In this document: piece after piece, positions 7,984 to 13,201 of the stretch
Position numbering within the stretch: the stretch's first letter is position 1
How the letters are laid out: each line of letters starts with the position of its first letter
Program-made: the position numbers and the translations under genes
Notes under the pieces: generated by a model
The model's input: only the letters and a program-made list of their open reading frames with translations
Databases searched by the model: none
What the model was told of the DNA's origin: nothing
NCBI GenBank assembly: GCA_009993495.1
Contig: JAACTI010000035.1
Span: forward strand, 1 to 13,201
DNA from: Deltaproteobacteria bacterium
Lineage (GTDB): Bacteria > Desulfobacterota > Desulfuromonadia > Desulfuromonadales > Geopsychrobacteraceae
Reading direction: 5' to 3'
Length of the DNA: 13,201 nucleotides

Positions 7984-8889
7984 ATGGGGTACGCAGAATT
8001 CTTTCAGCTGGAGCATGAGCCCTTTTCCAACGCGCCGAGCGACAGATTTTATTTCAACAGCGAACAGCATGATCAGGCCTTGATGCGCCTGATGTATGCG
8101 ATTGATTCCGACAAGGGGCTGGCGGTGCTGATCGGCGGTGTGGGGACGGGCAAAACCACCCTGGCGCGGCGGATGCTCGACAACCTGAATGTCGAACATT
8201 ATGAATCTTCGCTGTTGGTCATGATCCATTCGGCCGTGACCCCGGTTTGGATTTTGTCGCGAATTGCCCTGCAACTGGGGGTGAAAAATCCCGAATCTGA
8301 TCCCCTGGCAATCTTGAAACAGCTCTACGAACGTCTGTTGCAGATCCATGAACAGGGGCGCAAGGCCGTGGTGCTGATCGACGAAGCCCAGATGCTGCAA
8401 AGTCGTGAGTTGATGGAGGAATTCCGTGGTTTGCTCAATCTGGAAATCCCGGAAAAAAAGCTGCTGAATGTGGTTTTTTTTGGCTTGGCGGAGCTGGAGC
8501 AGACCATGAAGCTAGATGAACCTCTGGCCCAGCGCATAGCCGTCAAATATACGCTCAAACCTTTATCTGCCGCTGCTACCCGGTGCTATGTCAGCCACCG
8601 TCTGCGGGTGGCGGGGAGCAAAAGTCTGCCCTTCGAAGCGGCGGCGATTGATAGTCTGCACCGCTATTCGGGTGGGGTGCCGCGTTTGATCAATACTCTT
8701 GCCGACAATGCCATGTTTGAAAGCTATATGCGTCACGAACAGCTGGTTCAGCGAGCCATTGTTGACAGTGTTGCCGCCGATCTTGGTTTGCATCCCCAGG
8801 TTCCCCTGGTGAGCGCGCCTCTCTCCCCCGCGGCTCAAGCTTCAGACCATGATGAAATTGATTCATTGCTGGAGGGTTTAGATCGCTGA
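7984..8889 (+). CDS. ExeA/GspA-like AAA ATPase
   Basis: A 301-residue P-loop ATPase of the ExeA/GspA/TniB-like AAA group. The protein opens with the characteristic FFQLEHEPFSNAPSDRFYF stretch of ExeA relatives. Walker A is G51-GVG-T-G56-K57-T58 and Walker B is VVLIDE (129-134) followed by AQ. Further on are the sensor-region segment NVVFFGLAELEQ and the C-terminal RYSGGVPRLINTLADNAM motif typical of the family. ExeA proper is longer, with a transmembrane helix and a peptidoglycan-binding domain; this protein is essentially ATPase only, with a short Pro/Ala linker and an acidic tail, DHDEIDSLLEGLDR (288-301). The start ATG at 7984 has GGAG five bases upstream. It shares a unit with the upstream TPR protein and is followed by a terminator. 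Likely roles are energy-dependent assembly of an envelope machine; transposition-type functions are unlikely because no transposase is nearby. Confidence 0.88.
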   Translation: MGYAEFFQLEHEPFSNAPSDRFYFNSEQHDQALMRLMYAIDSDKGLAVLIGGVGTGKTTLARRMLDNLNVEHYESSLLVMIHSAVTPVWILSRIALQLGVKNPESDPLAILKQLYERLLQIHEQGRKAVVLIDEAQMLQSRELMEEFRGLLNLEIPEKKLLNVVFFGLAELEQTMKLDEPLAQRIAVKYTLKPLSAAATRCYVSHRLRVAGSKSLPFEAAAIDSLHRYSGGVPRLINTLADNAMFESYMRHEQLVQRAIVDSVAADLGLHPQVPLVSAPLSPAAQASDHDEIDSLLEGLDR

Positions 8890-8915
8890 GTTTTCATTTT
8901 TTTACACAATTTATC

Positions 8916-8953
8916 CAGTGGCGACCGGGGTTTGGGTCGCTACTGCTGTTTTT
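8916..8953 (+). terminator. Intrinsic terminator after the ATPase gene, directly upstream of mutL
   Basis: CAGTGGCGACC at 8916-8926 pairs with GGTCGCTACTG at 8935-8945: eleven pairs, one G-T, with an eight-base loop. After three bases (CTG... region) a run of five T's at 8949-8953 follows. This is a good factor-independent terminator for the TPR-ATPase unit. The T run ends only 15 bases before the mutL start codon, and no promoter can be placed between them. Confidence 0.7.
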
Positions 8954-8968
8954 GACGGGGCGATTTGA

Positions 8969-10780
8969 GTGAGCCAGAACGCAACAATTAAAATTCTCGA
9001 CGAACAGCTGTGTAACCAGATTGCTGCGGGCGAAGTGGTTGAGCGCCCGGCATCGGTGGTCAAGGAGATGGTCGAAAATTCCCTTGATGCCGGGGCTGAC
9101 GACATTTTGATTGAGCTGGCCGCCGGGGGCCGCAAATTGATTCGTGTCAGTGACAATGGTTGCGGCATGAATCGGCAGGATGTTTTCCTGGCCCTCGAAC
9201 GCCATGCCACCAGTAAAATTACTCAGGCCGAAGATCTCTTCGCCTTGCGGAGTCTCGGCTTTCGCGGCGAGGCCCTGGCGTCCGTGGCATCGGTGTCACG
9301 CTTTCGCCTGCGTAGTTGTGCCGGCGAAGATGGCCTCGGACAGGAAATTCTGGTCGAAGCGGGTCAGGTGCGCAAGGCGCAGGAAGTCGGCATGGCGCGC
9401 GGGACCCTGATCGAAGCCCGTGACCTTTTTTTCAACCAGCCCGCCCGACGTAAATTTTTACGCACCGAACAAACGGAACTGGGGCACTGCGCCGATATCG
9501 TCAGCAAGCTGGCCCTGGCCTGCCCGCAGGTCAGCTTTCGTCTGCGGCATGAGAATCGGACGTTGTTGGAACTGCGCCGCGAAAAAGGCTTGGCCGAACG
9601 GGTTGCCGCCCTTCTCGGTCGTCAGGTGCTTGAGGACATGCAGCAAGTGACGGCGATGGATGAGCAGACCGGTCTGCGACTCTCCGGGCTGGTGGGGCAA
9701 CCGACCTTGAGTCGTTCGACCACGGCGCATCTGTACGTTTTTATCAACGGGCGTTCCATTCGAGATCGCGTGGTGCAACATGCGGTGCTTGATGGCTATC
9801 GACATCTGTTGATGAAGGGGCGTTATCCGGTGGTCGTGTTGTTTCTCGACCTTCCTCCAGCCCAGGTTGATGTCAATGTTCATCCGACCAAACATGAGGT
9901 CCGCTTTCGCCAGCAGCGCGAGGTGCATGATTTTATCGCCGCGGCCTTACGCCGACATTTGCAACCCGCGACCTGGGTGCAGAGCCCCCGCGGAGGGAGC
10001 CCGGATCCCGAGAAGACCCCCCAAGGCCGCCCTGTTCACCCAGAGCGTGAGCCGGAGACCGCCGTTCACGATGGTCTCCAGCCCCAATATGTCGCTGATT
10101 CGGGGCGTTTCCCGCTGACCCTGCCGCCTGTGGCAACCCCTTTGCCTGCTGCGCGTCTGCTTCCTGACTCCGGGGTCTTCCCCTCCCCACATGAGGGCAG
10201 TTTTTTTGCCAACCTGCGTTACCTGGGGCAGTATCATAACAGCTATCTTCTCTGTCAGGATGGCGAAGATCTGATGTTGATCGATCAACACGCCGCCCAC
10301 GAACGCATCGGTTTCGAAAAGCTTAAATCCGATTTTGCGCGGGGGGCAGTGCCCCGGCAGAGCCTGCTTTTTCCCGAAATGCTTGAGCTCGATTTTCGCA
10401 GCATCCAGGCCCTTGACGCCCATCTCGACGAGCTGGCGGCCCTGGGTTTCGAAATTGAACCCTTCGGAGGGAAATCCTACGTCCTCAAGGCAGTGCCGGC
10501 CCTGCTTGCCGGGGTGAGTTGTGCGCCGCTGCTGGTCGATATTGCCCTGGAACTGGAACAGCAGGGGCAGAGTTCGGTTTTGCAGGATCAGCTTGACGAG
10601 GTGTTGATCATGATGGCTTGTCACGGCGTCATTCGCGCCAACCAGGCTCTTGATCCGCGGGAAGTGCGCGCCCTGCTCGAAAAGCTCGATCAGGTAGATT
10701 TTCGTGGCAACTGTCCCCATGGCCGTCCGGTGAGTCAGCGTCTGACCCTGCGCGAAGTTGAGCGTATGTTCCGCCGCTGA
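8969..10780 (+). CDS. mutL: DNA mismatch repair protein MutL with endonuclease motif
   Basis: MutL is the ATP-dependent matchmaker of methyl-independent mismatch repair, acting with MutS. The 603-residue product has an N-terminal GHKL ATPase domain with E36-N-S-L-D40-A, D62-NGCGM and G97-F-R-G-E-A-L. A Pro-rich linker covers about 330-410. The C-terminal dimerisation domain carries the full endonuclease motif DQHA(X)2E(X)4E (D439, H441, E445, E450). It also has the associated ACHG (550-553) and CPHGRP (582-587) metal-site motifs. It should therefore nick DNA itself, as in Bacillus and eukaryotic MLH/PMS complexes, which fits an organism lacking MutH. The start is a GTG at 8969 with a G-rich GACGGGG eight bases upstream. 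miaA follows after 15 bases. Confidence 0.97.
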   Translation: MSQNATIKILDEQLCNQIAAGEVVERPASVVKEMVENSLDAGADDILIELAAGGRKLIRVSDNGCGMNRQDVFLALERHATSKITQAEDLFALRSLGFRGEALASVASVSRFRLRSCAGEDGLGQEILVEAGQVRKAQEVGMARGTLIEARDLFFNQPARRKFLRTEQTELGHCADIVSKLALACPQVSFRLRHENRTLLELRREKGLAERVAALLGRQVLEDMQQVTAMDEQTGLRLSGLVGQPTLSRSTTAHLYVFINGRSIRDRVVQHAVLDGYRHLLMKGRYPVVVLFLDLPPAQVDVNVHPTKHEVRFRQQREVHDFIAAALRRHLQPATWVQSPRGGSPDPEKTPQGRPVHPEREPETAVHDGLQPQYVADSGRFPLTLPPVATPLPAARLLPDSGVFPSPHEGSFFANLRYLGQYHNSYLLCQDGEDLMLIDQHAAHERIGFEKLKSDFARGAVPRQSLLFPEMLELDFRSIQALDAHLDELAALGFEIEPFGGKSYVLKAVPALLAGVSCAPLLVDIALELEQQGQSSVLQDQLDEVLIMMACHGVIRANQALDPREVRALLEKLDQVDFRGNCPHGRPVSQRLTLREVERMFRR

Positions 10781-10795
10781 AAAGAAAGAGAGCCC

Positions 10796-11716
10796 ATGGG
10801 CCAGATACCACTGCTGATCATTCAGGGACCAACCGCTTCGGGTAAAACCGCCTGGGCGATTCGTCTGGCGCAAAAATTCCCCCTTGAAGTCATTTCGGCC
10901 GACTCGCGTCAGATTTATCGGCAGATGACCATTGGAACCGCTAAGCCCAGCCCGGCAGAACGCGCGGCGGTTCCCCACCATCTGCTCGATCTGATCGCGC
11001 CTGATCAAAACTATTCCGTTGCCGCTTATGTCGAACAGGCGCGTGAAATTGCCCGTGATATTTTTAACCGGGGGAAGTTGCCTTGTGTTGTCGGCGGCAC
11101 CGGCTTGTATATCCGTGCCCTGGTCGGTGGATTGGCTGATGTCCCTCAGGGGGATCTTGATCTGCGCAATCAACTGAAGTTGCGAGAAGAGCACGGCGGG
11201 GCCGGAACCCTGTACCGTGATTTGGCGCAGATTGATGCGGTCGCCGCCGCCACAATCCACCCGCATAATCTGGTCAAGATCATCCGTGCCCTCGAAGTTT
11301 TTCATCTCAGCGGCCAGCCCATATCTCTGCTGCAGCAGCAGCATGGTTTTAGTGATCATTTTTTTCGCCCAGTGTTTTTGGCTCCGGCCTGGCCGAAAGA
11401 CCTTCTGCACCAGCGGATTGCCCAGCGCAGCGCGCAAATGCTTGAACAGGGACTGATCGATGAAACCCGCTGCCTGGTGGCACAATATGGTCAACACCTC
11501 AAGGCACTGCAAACTCTGGGCTACCGCGAAACCCTGGCATATCTGCGCAATGAATTATCTCTGACCGAGCTGGATGCTGAAATTCAGCGGCAAACCCGGC
11601 GGTATGCCAAGCGGCAGATGACCTGGTTTCGTAAAGAAAAACAAACAATTTGGGTTGATTCCTGTCAGGAGTCTGGTAGGATATGTGAATTGATTCGCAC
11701 TTTAATCACGTGGTGA
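10796..11716 (+). CDS. miaA: tRNA dimethylallyltransferase
   Basis: MiaA transfers a dimethylallyl group from DMAPP to N6 of A37 in tRNAs reading codons that begin with U, the first step toward ms2i6A. The 306-residue protein has the P-loop GPTASGKT (11-18), the catalytic/substrate motif SADSRQIYRQM with D36 and R38, and GGTGLYIRAL from G100. The later family motifs IRALEVFHLSG, LGYRE and QTRRYAKRQMTWFRKE are also present. Length is normal for bacterial MiaA. The ATG at 10796 is preceded by a purine-rich GAAAGAGAG. Its position between mutL and hfq matches the conserved proteobacterial order, and the short spacing suggests cotranscription with mutL. Confidence 0.97.
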   Translation: MGQIPLLIIQGPTASGKTAWAIRLAQKFPLEVISADSRQIYRQMTIGTAKPSPAERAAVPHHLLDLIAPDQNYSVAAYVEQAREIARDIFNRGKLPCVVGGTGLYIRALVGGLADVPQGDLDLRNQLKLREEHGGAGTLYRDLAQIDAVAAATIHPHNLVKIIRALEVFHLSGQPISLLQQQHGFSDHFFRPVFLAPAWPKDLLHQRIAQRSAQMLEQGLIDETRCLVAQYGQHLKALQTLGYRETLAYLRNELSLTELDAEIQRQTRRYAKRQMTWFRKEKQTIWVDSCQESGRICELIRTLITW

Positions 11717-11734
11717 AGCTGTTGCAATGACCTC

Positions 11735-11763
11735 TGGTCACGCCCAAAAAACGCCATTATTAT
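11735..11763 (+). promoter_or_regulatory. Possible hfq promoter with a palindrome at its -35 end
   Basis: TGGTCA at 11735-11740 (four of six -35 bases) and TATTAT at 11758-11763 (five of six -10 bases) are separated by 17 bases. That would start transcription about 20 bases before the hfq ATG. The -35 overlaps an inverted repeat TGACC-TCT-GGTCA (11728-11740), which could be an operator. hfq-proximal promoters inside or after miaA are known in E. coli. The call is tentative because the consensus matches are moderate. Confidence 0.35.
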
Positions 11764-11789
11764 GTTAATTTACTCACAAGGAGCGGAAG

Positions 11790-12023
11790 ATGCCGAAGTC
11801 ACCATTTAATATTCAGGATCAATATCTGAACCAGGCGCGCAAAGAACGAGTTAAGGTCAGGGTTAAAATGATGTCCGGGGTCGATTTTGAAGGCTACATT
11901 AAATCCTTTGACAGCTTTTGTGTGCTGGCAGAGAGTGAGGGCGATATTCTGGTGTATAAACACGCCATTGCTTCGATTACCTCCATTGATGGAACCTTTC
12001 GCCTCCATGGTGGGCGCGACTAA
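11790..12023 (+). CDS. hfq: RNA chaperone Hfq (variant distal face)
   Basis: Hfq is an Sm-like hexameric RNA chaperone that pairs sRNAs with mRNAs. The 77-residue protein aligns with the E. coli Sm core without gaps, offset by one residue. Proximal-face residues are intact: Q9, F40-D41-x-F43 and Y56-K57-H58-A-I. The rim patch reads R17-K18-E19-R20. The distal face differs: K26 stands where E. coli has Y25, D32 where it has K31, and I53 where it has Q52. The 47-52 loop is acidic (AESEGD). The C-terminal tail after the core is short, about 11 residues. AAGGAG at 11778-11783 sits six bases before the ATG. The gene follows miaA by 73 bases and is closed by two terminators. Confidence 0.95.
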   Translation: MPKSPFNIQDQYLNQARKERVKVRVKMMSGVDFEGYIKSFDSFCVLAESEGDILVYKHAIASITSIDGTFRLHGGRD

Positions 12024-12044
12024 TATCTGCGCGCCGATTTTTTT
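12013..12044 (+). terminator. First hfq terminator, overlapping the stop codon
   Basis: GGCGCG at 12013-12018 pairs with CGCGCC at 12030-12035 to give a six-pair all-GC stem. Two bases later a run of seven T's occupies 12038-12044. The hfq stop codon TAA (12021-12023) lies in the 11-base loop. The final hfq codons thus form the left arm. Confidence 0.6.
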
Positions 12045-12064
12045 ACATCACTACCGTTTTCAAC

Positions 12065-12097
12065 AAGGGGTGCTGCCCGGCGGTACCTCTTTTTTTT
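12065..12097 (+). terminator. Second hfq terminator with strong A/T-flanked stem
   Basis: AAGGGGTGCTGC at 12065-12076 pairs with GCGGTACCTCTT at 12080-12091: twelve pairs, including G-T pairs, around a CCG loop. A run of eight T's at 12090-12097 follows and overlaps the end of the stem. This is a textbook intrinsic terminator. It lies about 20 bases after the first one, giving a tandem arrangement between hfq and the next gene. Confidence 0.75.
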
Positions 12098-12106
12098 GGT
12101 GCGCCA

Positions 12107-12122
12107 GGCATGGCTCCATGTC
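12107..12122 (+). promoter_or_regulatory. Inverted repeat at the -35 position of the DUF512 gene
   Basis: CATGG-CT-CCATG (12109-12120) is a perfect inverted repeat, extended by one G-T and one G-C match at its ends. It spans about -40 to -25 relative to the predicted start of transcription at 12147, where a regulator could act on an extended -10 promoter that lacks a -35 box. It could equally be chance. Confidence 0.25.
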
Positions 12123-12131
12123 CTCTTGCAG

Positions 12132-12140
12132 TGATAGAAT
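12132..12140 (+). promoter_or_regulatory. Extended -10 promoter candidate for the DUF512 gene
   Basis: TGATAGAAT matches the extended -10 pattern TGnTATAAT in all but one base. No -35 hexamer is visible at the right distance, which extended -10 promoters tolerate. Taking the last T as -7, the predicted +1 is 12147, the A of the downstream ATG. It lies just after the tandem terminators, where a new transcript would be expected to begin. Confidence 0.45.
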
Positions 12141-12146
12141 GCCCTC

Positions 12147-13201
12147 ATGTTAGCAATTGAGCAGATTCTGCCCGGCTCCGCAGCTGAGGCTGCCGGGGTT
12201 GAAATCCATGACCAGTTGATGGCCGTTGGAGTGCGCAGCATTAATGACCTGGTGGATTATCACCTGGCGCTTGCGGCTGACGTCGACCTTGAGGTTTTGC
12301 TCCAAGACGCCGCCGGAAAGGTTCGTGTCGTTTTTATCCCGCGCAGCGCCGATGAAGACCCCGGCATTGTTCCCCAACATCCGGAACCGGCGCGTTGCGG
12401 TAATGACTGCCTCTTCTGTTTTGTGCACCAGTTGCCCAAAGGGTTGCGGAGGTCTTTGTATGTCAAGGATGAAGACTATCGTTTTTCCTGGCTTTATGGG
12501 GCTTACATCACCCTGGGCAATATTCGTAAAACCGAACTGGCGCGCATTATCGCCGATCACCTCTCGCCCCTCTACATCTCCGTTCATGCGACGGACGAGG
12601 TTTGTCGTCAAAGGTTATTGGGCAAGCCGGTGGCGCCCATTTTACCGCTGCTTGAACGTTTGTGCGCTGCCGGAATCGAGCTCCATACCCAGATTGTTGT
12701 TTGCCCGGGTTTGAACGATGGCAGGGTGCTGCGCCAGACGATTGAAGATCTGCGCCACTTCTGGCCGCAGATTCGTTCCCTGGCGGTGGTGCCGGTGGGT
12801 TTGACGCGCCATCGTCAGCATCTGCCGCTTCTGGCCGTCCCCAGCCCCCTGCAAGCTCAGGACATCCTCGACCTGATCGCAGGTTTTCAGACCTTGCAAC
12901 TCAAGCAGACCGGCAGCCGTTTTGTCTTTGCCGCGGATGAACTTTACCTGCGTGCCGGCCGCGAATTGCCACCTTTAGCGGATTATGAAGACCTATGGCA
13001 GCGCGAAAACGGTGTCGGTCTGCTCGCCGGCTTCCGCAGCGAAGTCGCCGAAGTTCTGCTTGACGCGGTGCCCCTTGAGATGAAGAAGGTCAGTTTAGTC
13101 ACGGGAACGTCCTTTGCCGAGGAGCTGCGCAGCTTTGCCACCCAACTGGGTTTGCGCACCGGGGTTAAGCTGCAGGTGATCGCGGTCGAAAATCATTTCT
13201 T
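12147..13201 (+). CDS. DUF512 family PDZ/radical-SAM-type iron-sulfur protein, 3' end outside window
   Basis: The frame is open from the ATG at 12147 to the window end, giving 351 codons; an in-frame TAG at 12135-12137 excludes an earlier start. The N-terminus (about 1-65) is PDZ-like, with ILPGSAAEAAGVEIHDQLMAVG. A CxxxCxxC cluster follows (C84, C88, C91; CGNDCLFC) and continues FVHQLPKGLR, as in radical SAM Fe-S sites. Next come TIM-barrel-like strands (YITLGN, YISVHA, IELHTQIVVCPGLNDG, LAVVPVGLT) and the start of the C-terminal DUF512 region (from about 250). Family members are usually somewhat over 400 residues, so the last part is missing here. The biochemical function is not established. 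In related bacteria, as I recall, the gene is often next to the GTPase gene der. No Shine-Dalgarno sequence precedes the ATG. Confidence 0.9.
   Translation, partial: MLAIEQILPGSAAEAAGVEIHDQLMAVGVRSINDLVDYHLALAADVDLEVLLQDAAGKVRVVFIPRSADEDPGIVPQHPEPARCGNDCLFCFVHQLPKGLRRSLYVKDEDYRFSWLYGAYITLGNIRKTELARIIADHLSPLYISVHATDEVCRQRLLGKPVAPILPLLERLCAAGIELHTQIVVCPGLNDGRVLRQTIEDLRHFWPQIRSLAVVPVGLTRHRQHLPLLAVPSPLQAQDILDLIAGFQTLQLKQTGSRFVFAADELYLRAGRELPPLADYEDLWQRENGVGLLAGFRSEVAEVLLDAVPLEMKKVSLVTGTSFAEELRSFATQLGLRTGVKLQVIAVENHF

Noticed and set aside
8952..8957. TTGACG as a -35 box for mutL
   Set aside because: The matching -10 would fall inside mutL after its start codon, and no -10-like hexamer occurs there.
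9947..11512. 521-codon open frame on the minus strand opposite mutL and miaA
   Set aside because: Both plus-strand genes are unmistakable with full motif sets. The antisense product resembles no family I know and has no ribosome binding site. It follows from codon bias in GC-rich genes.
12226..12714. 162-codon plus-strand frame inside the DUF512 region
   Set aside because: The frame starting at 12147 carries the PDZ and cysteine motifs and is open to the window end; this one is an out-of-frame shadow.

Overview
This 13.2 kb window is dense, all plus-strand, chromosomal bacterial DNA that is GC-rich by eye. Gene content and order suggest a Desulfuromonadia / Geobacter-type bacterium (former Deltaproteobacteria). 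The main clues are a giant DHH-CBS-tRNA nucleotidyltransferase fusion, a scpA-scpB-rluB cluster behind a small M50 protease, and a TPR protein plus ExeA-like ATPase next to mutL-miaA-hfq. The assignment rests on recognised families and gene order, not on a search. No tRNA, rRNA, CRISPR array, insertion sequence or prophage remnant was seen. No gene-free stretch exceeds about 215 bases.

Layout. (1) 48-2666: multidomain RNA-metabolism enzyme, a DHH phosphoesterase, two CBS domains and a class II tRNA nucleotidyltransferase in one chain. (2) 2772-5517: a tight run of M50 site-2-type protease, scpA, scpB and rluB-type pseudouridine synthase, with 4-nt gaps or short overlaps that imply one transcript and translational coupling. 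(3) 5518-8953: a promoter-like site, a large TPR protein, an intercistronic hairpin, an ExeA/GspA-like AAA ATPase and a convincing intrinsic terminator. This looks like a self-contained two-gene unit and is the least understood part of the window. (4) 8969-12097: mutL, miaA and hfq, the order known from many proteobacteria, closed by two consecutive intrinsic terminators, the first overlapping the hfq stop codon. (5) 12132-13201: an extended -10 promoter candidate placed so that transcription would begin at the start codon of a DUF512 PDZ/radical-SAM-type protein, which runs off the right edge.

Functionally most of the window is housekeeping: tRNA 3'-end building, tRNA A37 and rRNA modification, chromosome condensation, mismatch repair and sRNA-based regulation. 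The items most worth a second look are the TPR-ATPase unit with its FliM-like C-terminal tail, an Hfq whose proximal face is canonical but whose distal-face residues are changed, a terminator hairpin directly in front of mutL with no room for a promoter after it, and the possibly leaderless DUF512 gene. I did not find a clearly novel defence or mobile system.
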